Assembly: GCA_950061135.1 (NCBI GenBank)
Contig: CATLVU010000001.1
Location: 1-64,000, forward strand
DNA length: 64,000 nt
Origin: an uncultured Oligoflexia bacterium
GTDB lineage: Bacteria; Bdellovibrionota; Bacteriovoracia; Bacteriovoracales; Bacteriovoracaceae
Direction of reading: 5' to 3'
In this document: piece after piece, positions 29,358 through 39,216 of the stretch
Layout: each line of letters starts with the position of its first letter
How positions within the stretch are numbered: the first letter of the stretch is position 1
Made by a program: the position numbers and the translations under genes
The notes under the pieces: generated by a model
The model's database searches: none
What the model saw: only the letters and a program-made list of their open reading frames with translations
What the model was told of the DNA's origin: nothing

Positions 29358-32060
29358 CTAAAATTGAATATTTTCTAACGTTTCACCAATAGCTTGAATA
29401 TTTAGCGGGTTAGCAAAGCGTTGTCTTTGGGCTCCAGGGCCAGCCGTTTGAGAACCTTCTGATAAAATAGCTCTACTTGAACCTCCTGAAGCACTATAAA
29501 AGCCAGATCCTTGTAAAGAGTTAAGAGGAATAAATTTTGTAGAATAGTAGTTTCTAAACATTTTTTCTCTCCTATTACTGAAAACATTAGTCACTGTTCC
29601 GTCGTTTCGCACGGAGTCGTGGTTTTGTCCAGGTCTATAGCCTGTGAATATTCTGCTCTCAAGATCTTCTTTGATAGTATATTCGGATTGGTAATATTCA
29701 CCTAGAACCTCTCCTCCATTAGTAAAAAACTCCCTAAGAGATTCTCTTAATGATTTTAAGCATGGGCCATCAGTTGTAGCAAGTTCTGTATCGTCATTAT
29801 AAAAAATAGCAAATTTTCCAGCAATACTGTTACAAGTAGGTTTGCCTTCACGTACTTGTTCTTCTGTTCCTGTCCTAAAGGTCGCATTATCTAAATCACT
29901 AATTGTTTTAGCCGCTTCCTCTCCTAAGTTTTGTCCGGTCGAGCTTGATATATTAGAATCAAAAATCGCATCAGCAACAAGGTTTAAAGAAGAAATATAC
30001 TTTTCTAAGGCTTGTTCTTGATTGTTAAGGTATTCGTCTAAAACGGATATTGCTACGCCGGAATCAGGATAAATAGAATCGGCAGTTGATGTTGCAAAAA
30101 TTGGCCCATATAGTTGAAGTGGATAGAGTTTATAATTATCTCCTTGTGCATCTTGAATGGTTCGGTCACTCACTCCACCAATCGCGCCAAAGCTATCAAT
30201 TTCTTGCTCTCGGTTGAGGTCTTCTGGGGAAGGAACGAGATAATTTGCGAAATCATAAAGGGTTGCAGATTTGGAAATTAAAAAACCATCGTTAATATCA
30301 TCAACTGTTACCGTGCCGCCGATGTTTCGAAGTTTAGTTCTAAGTTTTTCATAAATTTGGTTGTTATAAAGTCCAGCCCGAGGCTCAGTTCCAGGAAGAG
30401 GATCAGTAGAGCCAACAGGCTCAGGGATAATTTGTTGAATTTCTAGGCCGTTATCCGCAAGATAGCTATCTTTTTGAAAAATCGCATCAGGAATAGGGTA
30501 ATCATAAACGAGGTTTGGAATACCAAAGAAAATTTCTTGTCCGGTAATAAAACCACCGATAGCACCGGTACTGTCCTTTATCCAAAACTGATTGTCTGAA
30601 AAGTTAATTGGTAAAGGTGTTCCTGCAGCATATTCTCCTTCTGCAATTGATGATCCATCAGGCCTTCTAAGATTCGTAGTATCTAAACTTGAGATATAGC
30701 CTCCTGACTTTATGGAAGGAGCTGGTCGTGGAAAAACTCTATTGGAATCTCTTGTTACATCAAATAATGGAGGACCAATTCGTCCTCCAAACGGTTTTGC
30801 TGCAGAGAAAGTTGTAAGAGTAATTTCTTCAAGAAAGGGATTGAATAGTCCAAAAAACTTTGTTTGTCCTCTAACAGCATAATAAGTTAAAACATCTGGA
30901 TTTTTTATAAAGCCTAATGGGTAGCCCGGAATAGGTAGCCCGATTTTAGTTGCTGTACATTGAGCATCGGCATTAGCTTGAATTGCATTTTGCAAAAAAG
31001 CGTTTTCTTCACTAGTTGAATTAAAAGCTGTGTAAAATGTTGCGATATTTATTGGCATTAACTTGAGGTCCAAATAAAATTTTGTCTTAGCTTCAGGAGC
31101 GCTACTAGGAATCAGTAACGTACTTAAACTATTTGTTGCTTCATCAGTAAAGGGCTGAGGTGGAATTTCTGTTAAGGTAAAACTCGTTTTCATTTGAGTA
31201 TCTTCTCTACCTCCAAGATTTCTGAATCCAGAGAAAAAAGCTTTATAAATTCTTTCTTGGCTTGGTGATGGTTGATTTTGAAGTAGGGAGCTTATCTCCG
31301 TTACGCAATTTACCCCTTGTGATTGTTGACTACAAACGCCTCTTTGATTCGGTCTTTTATTTACTTGTGATTCCAGATTTCTAATTCGAAGTGCAAGTTC
31401 AAATGCTTTAGGAAAAGCACCTGAACGGTTGATTCCTATTTCGGGTGCGATATCTGCAAAGGTGTTTCCGGTGTCATCAGATCCAATAACATTGTAAGCC
31501 CAAACTGAATTTGCTAAGAAATTTATTCTAGACCTTTCGGAGCAGTCTTTTGCTTTCTCTGCACTTAGAGTATCGACAAAAGCATTAGTTGCCTCGTCAA
31601 TTCCAATAACATTTTGAGGGTCGATACGAGGTAAACCAGGAGTAACATATTTTGTACAAATACCAACAGAGCTGGCACCTGCAAAGTCGATACATACCGA
31701 AGGAAAATTATAACTATCTTTATTCGGGCTATTATTAGTAGAGAAAGACTCCATTCTAAAGTTTACAGTTGCTCCGCTAGGCCCATTAGAGACATCATTA
31801 AGTCCAAGGCCGCCGAGAACATAGTACTTAAACATCCATTCTTTATAAACATTTCGCATTTCCCAGTTAAGGTATGCAATATTTGTAAGTTGTCTTGCTT
31901 GGACAGATGCACCTGCATAGGCAGCGGCATCCGTAGCATTTTGAAGGTTGATTTTTGCTTTAACAAAAACACCAATATTAATAATGAATGCTAGAAATGT
32001 GAGCAACATTAAAATTGTTGTTGAGAAAAAAATTGTAATTTGACCTTTTTGATTGGCCAT
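29358..32060 (-). CDS. Large TadE/TadG-like (pilus-assembly-type) exported protein
   Basis: MANQKGQITIFFSTTILMLLTFLAFIINIGVFVKAKINLQNATDAAAYAGA N-terminus. Confidence 0.75.
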   Translation of the reverse strand: MANQKGQITIFFSTTILMLLTFLAFIINIGVFVKAKINLQNATDAAAYAGASVQARQLTNIAYLNWEMRNVYKEWMFKYYVLGGLGLNDVSNGPSGATVNFRMESFSTNNSPNKDSYNFPSVCIDFAGASSVGICTKYVTPGLPRIDPQNVIGIDEATNAFVDTLSAEKAKDCSERSRINFLANSVWAYNVIGSDDTGNTFADIAPEIGINRSGAFPKAFELALRIRNLESQVNKRPNQRGVCSQQSQGVNCVTEISSLLQNQPSPSQERIYKAFFSGFRNLGGREDTQMKTSFTLTEIPPQPFTDEATNSLSTLLIPSSAPEAKTKFYLDLKLMPINIATFYTAFNSTSEENAFLQNAIQANADAQCTATKIGLPIPGYPLGFIKNPDVLTYYAVRGQTKFFGLFNPFLEEITLTTFSAAKPFGGRIGPPLFDVTRDSNRVFPRPAPSIKSGGYISSLDTTNLRRPDGSSIAEGEYAAGTPLPINFSDNQFWIKDSTGAIGGFITGQEIFFGIPNLVYDYPIPDAIFQKDSYLADNGLEIQQIIPEPVGSTDPLPGTEPRAGLYNNQIYEKLRTKLRNIGGTVTVDDINDGFLISKSATLYDFANYLVPSPEDLNREQEIDSFGAIGGVSDRTIQDAQGDNYKLYPLQLYGPIFATSTADSIYPDSGVAISVLDEYLNNQEQALEKYISSLNLVADAIFDSNISSSTGQNLGEEAAKTISDLDNATFRTGTEEQVREGKPTCNSIAGKFAIFYNDDTELATTDGPCLKSLRESLREFFTNGGEVLGEYYQSEYTIKEDLESRIFTGYRPGQNHDSVRNDGTVTNVFSNRREKMFRNYYSTKFIPLNSLQGSGFYSASGGSSRAILSEGSQTAGPGAQRQRFANPLNIQAIGETLENIQF

Positions 32061-32189
32061 TAATCCATTCCTTGAGTGCGTAGTGTCACCATGACTAGGG
32101 CCATTTTATCAGTATTTGAGGCGGTTGATCAACATAAGTATTTGAAAGTAGAGTGAAATACTTTGGTATGGGTTTTGAATGTATATAAG

Positions 32190-32312
32190 CATTCGCAGGG
32201 TGCCGATCTGCGATAGCTGTACGTTTGGTCAATTCGGCGGTCCATCTTTTTCACTTCTTTTTTCGTTTTGTTTCACCCCTAGGGCATGAAGATGCCCTGG
32301 AGGTCCTTTTTT
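32190..32312 (+). ncRNA. Candidate structured RNA (H-type pseudoknot plus terminator hairpin)
   Basis: CGCAG-GGTGCCGAT-CTGCG with loop GCCGA complementary to TCGGC at 32234; AGGGCAT-GAAG-ATGCCCT followed by GGAGGTCCTTTTTT. Confidence 0.5.
32275..32312 (+). terminator. Rho-independent terminator
   Basis: ACCCCT AGGGCAT GAAG ATGCCCT GGAGGT CC TTTTTT. Confidence 0.7.
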
Positions 32313-32373
32313 ACCCCATTAAAAACTACGTTACTGTAATGCTAAAATACATATAGATAAGGAGGAAGATTTT

Positions 32374-32796
32374 TTGAATACCTTAAATAAGCGCAGCTAC
32401 AAGTTAAAAAGCCCAAAGTTAAAATTTATTTGCCCGTTATGTACTTCGAATAGAGAGATGAAATATCAAAAATGTTTAAGTGCGCTTAATTATGTTCAAA
32501 TTGTTCTATTAACTTTAGTGACGACATATTTCGCGTTTAGTGCAATCGGTGCAAAAGCTATACTTTCATTCTTTATGTATTGGATGGTTTTTGAAATGGT
32601 AAATAAATTTCTATATCGTAGGGAGCTTCCTTGTCCTCATTGCGGGTTTGACGCAACATGGTATAAGAGAGATGTTAAAATCGCTAAGAAAAAAGTTGAA
32701 GAGTTTTGGGAAAAACAGGCAGTTACAAAGCCTGTAATGACAAACCCTTCGTCTTCGTCGGAAAACTTGTCTCAGCCGAGTCAAACAACAGCCTAA
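32374..32796 (+). CDS. Hypothetical membrane protein with two Cys pairs (zinc-ribbon-like)
   Basis: CPLC ... TM ... CPHCGF. Confidence 0.65.
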   Translation: MNTLNKRSYKLKSPKLKFICPLCTSNREMKYQKCLSALNYVQIVLLTLVTTYFAFSAIGAKAILSFFMYWMVFEMVNKFLYRRELPCPHCGFDATWYKRDVKIAKKKVEEFWEKQAVTKPVMTNPSSSSENLSQPSQTTA

Positions 32797-32917
32797 AGTC
32801 AGTAATTTTAAGAAAATTCCTTGGTTCAATACTTGCTTTTCTCAATTAAAGATTGCAAGTTTCTACTTTAAATTTAGTAGATTTAATTATACAAGATAAA
32901 CCAACCAAGGAGACAAA

Positions 32918-33364
32918 ATGAGTGTTAATAAAGTAATTTTATTGGGAAGGCTAGGGCAAGATCCAGAGCTTAAATATACGCCGTCAGGTGCTGCTGTTTG
33001 TAATTTTTCACTGGCAACTTCTGAGACTTGGAACGATAAAAATACAGGACAAAAACAAGAAAGAACTGAATGGCACAGAGTTGTTGTTTGGGGAAAACTT
33101 GCAGAGCTTTGTAATCAATACCTTTCAAAGGGAAGACAAGCTTATGTGGAAGGAAGACTTCAAACAAGATCTTGGGAAGATCAAAATGGTATAAAAAAGT
33201 ATACTACAGAGACTATGGCCAATACTGTTCAATTTATTGGTGGACAGGCTGGTGCCGGTGCAGGAGCGGGGGCTTCTTCTGAGCAAAATTATGGTGCAGA
33301 AAAAACACCTGAATATAACGTTACAACAGATGCTAGTTTTGCAGCAGACGATATACCGTTTTAA
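32918..33364 (+). CDS. ssb: Single-stranded DNA-binding protein
   Basis: [37 protein letters not shown]-terminal DDIPF. Confidence 0.97.
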   Translation: MSVNKVILLGRLGQDPELKYTPSGAAVCNFSLATSETWNDKNTGQKQERTEWHRVVVWGKLAELCNQYLSKGRQAYVEGRLQTRSWEDQNGIKKYTTETMANTVQFIGGQAGAGAGAGASSEQNYGAEKTPEYNVTTDASFAADDIPF

Positions 33365-33461
33365 ACAAAATATATAAAAAATATTTCCTAGGCCATTTTT
33401 CTATGGCCTAGGTCAAACAAATCCCTCTTTATACAAACTTGAATTATGATAAAATACTCTA

Positions 33462-34601
33462 ATGGATAGAAGTTTTTTTTCAATTAGTTTTGATTTAATT
33501 TTAAGAGGCAGCGAGCTGCCATATGACCTTTATGTGAATTCATCTTCATTAGAGAAAAAACAAAAGTTTATAAAAGTATTTCCTAAAAAAGAAGTCCTTG
33601 AAGACAACGATTTGTTAGAGATGAAAGATAAGTATAAACAGCTTTATGTTGCAGAGGATGAACGAGACCTTTACGTTAAAAGTTTAATAAAAAATGAAAA
33701 TGCTTCAGATATAGAAGTTGCAAGCTTGATTAAAGACTCAGCAATTAGCTACCTTCATCAGATTTTTGATCCTAAAAAAGACTTTAATACTGTCATTCTT
33801 GAAGAAACAATCTCAGGTTGCAAAGACGCAGTTGAAAATATGATTGATGTCTTAGATGATTATAGTATAGATGGCCTATCAAAATTAATCGCTTCGTTGA
33901 GCGCTCATGATTTTTACACTTATGATCACTCAATTAATGTATCAATGTATTGTATCTCTCTGTTAAGAGCGCTTAAGCCAGATGTCTCACGAGTTGAACT
34001 TATGCATGCAGGACTTGGTGGCTTATTACACGACCTTGGTAAAATTAAAATACCAACGAATATTTTAAACAGTCCGGGCGGATTAACAGAAGAGCAGTAC
34101 CAAGTTATTAAGACACATCCTGATATTGGTTTTTCATTACTAGATGAAATAGGAATAGAAGTTGAAGGAGTTGATCTTAAGACAATAAGTCGAGTTGTGC
34201 ATGAGCACCATGAGCAATGGGATGGTAAAGGATATCCACGAGGTTTAAAGGAAAAAGAAATTCATTTGCTTGCGAGAGTGTGCACAATTGCAGATTTCTT
34301 TGACGCCATAACAACTAAAAGGTCATATAGCCAAGTTTTAACTATATCTCAGGGTATCGCTATTATGGATAAAAATGTAGGCACTAAGTTAGACCCTACA
34401 TTATTTAAAATTTTTAAAAATTATATTAAGCATTCTAATGTTGAATCAACAAAAGATATGAGAATGGCGGATCACTTTGATCCAACAATTCCATATGCAG
34501 AACTTCCTTTGGAAGAAATAGATAAGTTATTTACAGACGATGATTTTGGAAAGATAAAGCTCATTGAAGATTCAGATAAACCTAAAAAGAAGAAAAAGTA
34601 A
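33462..34601 (+). CDS. HD-GYP domain protein
   Basis: LLHDLGKIKIP...HHEQWDGKGYPRGL. Confidence 0.93.
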   Translation: MDRSFFSISFDLILRGSELPYDLYVNSSSLEKKQKFIKVFPKKEVLEDNDLLEMKDKYKQLYVAEDERDLYVKSLIKNENASDIEVASLIKDSAISYLHQIFDPKKDFNTVILEETISGCKDAVENMIDVLDDYSIDGLSKLIASLSAHDFYTYDHSINVSMYCISLLRALKPDVSRVELMHAGLGGLLHDLGKIKIPTNILNSPGGLTEEQYQVIKTHPDIGFSLLDEIGIEVEGVDLKTISRVVHEHHEQWDGKGYPRGLKEKEIHLLARVCTIADFFDAITTKRSYSQVLTISQGIAIMDKNVGTKLDPTLFKIFKNYIKHSNVESTKDMRMADHFDPTIPYAELPLEEIDKLFTDDDFGKIKLIEDSDKPKKKKK

Positions 34602-35812
34602 TGGGTTTGAAAGCAGAAGACTTTAAAAAAGCTCACGAGTTAATTAAAGAGTATTTACCATACACTCCATTAATTTTTAATGAATGGTTATCTAAAAAGT
34701 ATGGAGCGAAAATTTACTTAAAACTAGAAAATTTACAACCTGTTGGCTCTTTTAAGCTTAGAGGTGCTCTTAATAAAATTGCAAAACTGACAGAAGAAGA
34801 ACGGGCCAGAGGCGTTATAGCGGCAAGTGCAGGTAATCATGCCCAAGGAGTGGCGTGGGCTGCCTCTAAGTTCGGAATCGAAGCAACAATTGTTATGCCT
34901 ATAAATTCTCCAATTACTAAGATATTAAACACTGAGAAACTTGGAGCAAAGGTTATCCTTCAAGGAACAAATGTAGATGAGAGTTTTGAGTTTTTAGATA
35001 AATATAATCAAGAAAAAAATCATGTGTATATTCATCCTTTTTCCGATGATGATGTAATTTTGGGCCAAGGCTCAATCGCATATGAGCTAAGTGAGCAACT
35101 CGAAAACTTTGACTTTCTTTTTGGAAGTATTGGAGGAGGAGGACTTTTAGCTGGAGTAGGATCCGCTTTAAAAAACCTTGGTGTTAATTGCTCAATTATC
35201 GGCTCTCAGGCTCAGGGTGCATGTTCAATGATTCGTTCCTTAAATCAAGGAAGTATTATTGAGTCTAAAGAAGTAAATACCTTTGCCGATGGGATCAAAG
35301 TCAAAAAGCCTCATCAAAAAATGATGGAATTATTAGATGAAATCTTATCAGATGCAGTTATTGTAAATGATGAACAGATTTCTCAAAGTGTTCTAGATTT
35401 AATCGAGCAAGCAAGGGTGATCACTGAAGGGGCAGGGGCCATAAATCTAGCGGCATTAGATATTCTTTTTCATCAAAACCCAAGAAGGTTTAAGGGAAAA
35501 AGTATTGTTATCATGATTTGTGGTGGGAATATCGATATAAATTTAGTTGATAGAATTATAGAGCAAGGATTAATCTCTTCATCTCGAAGACTGAAAGTAA
35601 AAGTATTTTTAGAAGATGTTCCTGGAGCTTTAAACCTTTTAACAAAAACAATTTTAGATAGTAATGCCAACGTTCTTCAAGTTGAACATAAAAGAGATGA
35701 TCCAAGAGTTAAACTAAACCAATCAATTGTGGAAGTGATTTTAGAAACACGAGGACACGAGCACGGCCAAAAGGTTATGCAAGCATTAGAAAAAAACTTT
35801 GAAATTCTTTAA
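34601..35812 (+). CDS. ilvA: Threonine ammonia-lyase (PLP, with C-terminal ACT-like domain)
   Basis: LENLQPVGSFKLRGALNK PLP-Lys motif; GSIGGGGLLAG; C-terminal regulatory domain. Confidence 0.9.
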   Translation: MGLKAEDFKKAHELIKEYLPYTPLIFNEWLSKKYGAKIYLKLENLQPVGSFKLRGALNKIAKLTEEERARGVIAASAGNHAQGVAWAASKFGIEATIVMPINSPITKILNTEKLGAKVILQGTNVDESFEFLDKYNQEKNHVYIHPFSDDDVILGQGSIAYELSEQLENFDFLFGSIGGGGLLAGVGSALKNLGVNCSIIGSQAQGACSMIRSLNQGSIIESKEVNTFADGIKVKKPHQKMMELLDEILSDAVIVNDEQISQSVLDLIEQARVITEGAGAINLAALDILFHQNPRRFKGKSIVIMICGGNIDINLVDRIIEQGLISSSRRLKVKVFLEDVPGALNLLTKTILDSNANVLQVEHKRDDPRVKLNQSIVEVILETRGHEHGQKVMQALEKNFEIL

Positions 35813-35813
35813 A

Positions 35814-36161
35814 TTATTGAGCGTCAGCTGCTGGAGTTGGCTCTGTTTCAGAACTAGCTTCAACATTCATTGCATCATTGTTTAATGGTTGTGCAACAGG
35901 TGTTTCATCATCAAAGATAGATTTTTTAGCATCTTTAGAAGTAATAGTTGTAAGCACAATAGAATTTACCATAAAAGCTACTGCTAAAAAGGTAGTCATC
36001 TTTGTAAAAAAGTTACCTTTTGATGAAGTAGTAAAAACAGCTTGAGATCCACCAGAACCCATCATCGCACCAGCTTCAGCACCTTTTCCAAATTGAAGAA
36101 GAACTACTACTGTTAGTAATATACAAATAACGACGTGAAGAATGATTAAACCTGTGAGCAT
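35814..36161 (-). CDS. secG: Preprotein translocase subunit SecG
   Basis: Two TMs, LLQFGKGAEAGAMMGSGGSQAVF; next to tpiA. Confidence 0.92.
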   Translation of the reverse strand: MLTGLIILHVVICILLTVVVLLQFGKGAEAGAMMGSGGSQAVFTTSSKGNFFTKMTTFLAVAFMVNSIVLTTITSKDAKKSIFDDETPVAQPLNNDAMNVEASSETEPTPAADAQ

Positions 36162-36217
36162 TTATTTTCCTATTGTTTTAATAATTTGACATACTTATCT
36201 ATCAAAACTTATTCGAG

Positions 36218-36967
36218 CTACCTAGTCGCATCGCATAATTTCTGAAAACTTTCAGGTTGTAAGCTAGCTCCGCCAACCAGTGCACCATTAATATTTTCCA
36301 TTCTTAATAATTCCTCTACATTTGATGGCTTTACGCTACCCCCATAAAGAATTGAAATGTCATTACCATGATCTGGATATGTTTCGATTAAGTATTGTCT
36401 GATTGTTTTATGTACATTTTCTGCTTGTTCTGGTGTCGCTGTTTTTCCTGTGCCTATTGCCCAAACCGGCTCGTATGCTATAACAAGCTCATTAGGACTT
36501 GCGATATTAATTTGCGCAAGACCTTCATTTAATTGACCCAGAATAACATCATTTGTTTTATTTGATTCAAACTCTTCTAAAGATTCACCAATACATAAAA
36601 CGGGTAAAGTTTTATTTGAAATTAATGCTTTTATTTTTAAATTGATATTGGCATTGGTCTCATTAAAATATTGCCTTCTCTCTGAATGTCCCACTAGAAC
36701 AAAGTCGATTCCTAGGTCATTAATTGCTTCGATTCCGATTTCACCAGTGTAAGCTCCATTAAGATGTTGACTACAGTTTTGCGCTCCAACTTTGATATTT
36801 TTTTGATTTTTTTGAGCAGTTGTTATGTGCATAGCTTGTGGGGCAACACCGATATATGTGTTGTTGTCTTGAGTTGGAATTAAATCAAAAAATGAGTTCA
36901 CATCTTTTTGAGTTTGATTCATTTTCCAATTTCCTAGTATATACGTTTTTGGCATTTTATACTCCAA
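36218..36967 (-). CDS. tpiA: Triose-phosphate isomerase
   Basis: GNWKMN; VGHSERR; AYEPVWAIGTG; GGSV. Confidence 0.98.
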   Translation of the reverse strand: MEYKMPKTYILGNWKMNQTQKDVNSFFDLIPTQDNNTYIGVAPQAMHITTAQKNQKNIKVGAQNCSQHLNGAYTGEIGIEAINDLGIDFVLVGHSERRQYFNETNANINLKIKALISNKTLPVLCIGESLEEFESNKTNDVILGQLNEGLAQINIASPNELVIAYEPVWAIGTGKTATPEQAENVHKTIRQYLIETYPDHGNDISILYGGSVKPSNVEELLRMENINGALVGGASLQPESFQKLCDATR

Positions 36968-38138
36968 ACTTTAGGGCCTGAACACCTGGGAGCTGTCCCT
37001 TTTCTATAAACTCAAGGCTTGCACCTCCACCAGAAGAGACATGAGAAAACTCATCAGCAAGGCCTGATTGCATAACTGCACTGACTGAATCGCCTCCACC
37101 AACAAGGGTAAAGCAATCATTGAGTTTTGCGATTGTTTTGCAGATCTCAAAAGTTCCATTAGAAAAATTTTTATTTTCAAATAATCCCATAGGACCATTC
37201 CAGAAAACTGTTTTAGCTGAAGATAAAAACTCTGAATAATACTCAATTGTTTTTTGTCCAATATCTAGGCCCATCTCGTTTTCAGCTATATTCTGAGCTG
37301 GACATTCAATTGCTTCACCACCAAAACTTAGAGAAGTAATATGGTCTTGAGGCAATTTAATTTTTCCTGCTTTGTCCTGCTTTAGAATGGAGCTTGCCAG
37401 CTTTTGATCTTCTTCAGAACAAAGTGATTTCCCAACGGTATAACCTTTAGCTTTTAAAAAAGGATAGGCCATGGCCCCACCAATAAGGATGTGGTCAACT
37501 GAAATTAAAAGTTTTTCGAGGGTTTTTATTTTATCACTAACTTTTGCTCCACCAACAACTGCAACAAATGGTTTTTGTGGAGATTCAATAATTTTTGATA
37601 AAGAGCTAACTTCCTTTTGCATTAGCAGGCCTGCATATGTGCTTCTTGGAAAAAACTGAATAATAGAATGAACAGAAGCATGTTTTCTATGAGCTGCACC
37701 GAATGCCTCATTAACATAGACATCAGCATAGCTTGCAAGTTGTCTGGCAAAGTCACTATCATTATTTTCTTCTTCCGAATGAAATCTTAAGTTCTCAAGT
37801 AGGACTATCTTGATTTTACTAAGACCTAATAGTTCTTTGACACCACTTTTTATAGCTGATTCAGTTAACACAACCTCTTGGTTAAGTTTTTGTGCTAAAT
37901 AATCTGCAACTGGTTCTAAGCTCAAATCAGCAGACGGCTTTCCTTTAGGTCGTCCAAGATGGCTCATTAAGATAATTTTATCTGCACCATTCTCCAATAA
38001 TAGTTTGATCGTCGGGATAACTAAATCAACGCGAGTTGTATCAGTGATTTTTCCGTTTTCTAAAGGGACATTAAAGTCACATCTAACTAATACTTTTTTT
38101 CTATTTAAATCCACGTCTTGGATTAATTGTAATGCCAT
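36957..38138 (-). CDS. pgk: Phosphoglycerate kinase
   Basis: VLVRCDFNVPLENGKITDTTRV; SHLGRPKG; GGGDSVSAV. Confidence 0.98.
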   Translation of the reverse strand: MALQLIQDVDLNRKKVLVRCDFNVPLENGKITDTTRVDLVIPTIKLLLENGADKIILMSHLGRPKGKPSADLSLEPVADYLAQKLNQEVVLTESAIKSGVKELLGLSKIKIVLLENLRFHSEEENNDSDFARQLASYADVYVNEAFGAAHRKHASVHSIIQFFPRSTYAGLLMQKEVSSLSKIIESPQKPFVAVVGGAKVSDKIKTLEKLLISVDHILIGGAMAYPFLKAKGYTVGKSLCSEEDQKLASSILKQDKAGKIKLPQDHITSLSFGGEAIECPAQNIAENEMGLDIGQKTIEYYSEFLSSAKTVFWNGPMGLFENKNFSNGTFEICKTIAKLNDCFTLVGGGDSVSAVMQSGLADEFSHVSSGGGASLEFIEKGQLPGVQALKFGV

Positions 38139-38147
38139 TTTAAATTC

Positions 38148-39158
38148 CTATAGCTTATCGGCGATATAACTTGCTAAGTCTAAAACTCTTGCTGAAAAAC
38201 CAACCTCATTATCATACCAGCTAACTACTTTTGCTTGATTGCCCATAGTATTTGTTAATTGAGCATCAACAATCGAAGAGTGAGTGTTTCCCATAAAGTC
38301 GATTGATACAAGTGGCTCTTCTTCAAAGCCTAAAACACCTTTAAGATAAGTTTCAGAAGCTTTTTTAAGGGCCGCATTTATTTCTTCTTTTGAGGCCGCT
38401 TTTTTAAGAGTAACAGATAGATCAACTACTGAAACATCAGGAGTTGGAACTCTGATTGCGTAGCCATCAAGTTTACCGTCTAGCTCTGGAAGAACTAGTC
38501 CTACAGCTTTTGCTGCACCTGTAGAAGTAGGGATCATGCTCATTGCTGCAGCTCGCGCCCTACGAGGGTCACTATGAGAGCTATCAAGAATTCTTTGATC
38601 ACCTGTATAGGCATGAATTGTAGTCATAAGTCCATGTTCAATACCAAACTCGCTATGTAGAACTTTAGCTATTGGAGCAAGACAGTTGGTAGTACAACTT
38701 GCATTTGAAACAATATGGTGAGAATCGTTCTTATAGTCTTCGTGATTGATTCCAAAAACAAATGTTCCATCTAGATCTTTTCCTGGAGCACACATAATAA
38801 CTTTTTTTACTGATCCTCCAAGATGTTTTCCTAGACCGTCTTTATCTTTAAAAACTCCTGTCGCATCGATTACAATTTCAACTCCAAGGTCACTCCAACC
38901 AATTTCTTTAGGGTCTTTTTGGTTAAAAAAAGTAAGAGTCTTATCACCTAAAGTTAATGATTTATCACTCGCAGAAACTTCAACAGGAAAACGTCCATGA
39001 AGAGAGTCGTATTTTAAAAGATGAACAAATTTATCTGGAGTTCCAGGATTGTTAACAGCAACAATTTCGATTTGGTCTAAAGAGTTTTTACAATACTCTC
39101 TTAAGACTGTTCTTCCTATTCTTCCAAGTCCGTTAAGACCAACTTTGACTTTAGCCAT
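38148..39158 (-). CDS. gap: Glyceraldehyde-3-phosphate dehydrogenase (start reassigned from 39296 to 39158)
   Basis: MAKVKVGLNGLGRIGR; SNASCTTNCLAP. Confidence 0.97.
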   Translation of the reverse strand: MAKVKVGLNGLGRIGRTVLREYCKNSLDQIEIVAVNNPGTPDKFVHLLKYDSLHGRFPVEVSASDKSLTLGDKTLTFFNQKDPKEIGWSDLGVEIVIDATGVFKDKDGLGKHLGGSVKKVIMCAPGKDLDGTFVFGINHEDYKNDSHHIVSNASCTTNCLAPIAKVLHSEFGIEHGLMTTIHAYTGDQRILDSSHSDPRRARAAAMSMIPTSTGAAKAVGLVLPELDGKLDGYAIRVPTPDVSVVDLSVTLKKAASKEEINAALKKASETYLKGVLGFEEEPLVSIDFMGNTHSSIVDAQLTNTMGNQAKVVSWYDNEVGFSARVLDLASYIADKL

Positions 39159-39216
39159 GGTAATTCCTTGATTTTTAGTTAAAATTTGCTCCTGAGTATG
39201 CCATAGAAACTGTTTA

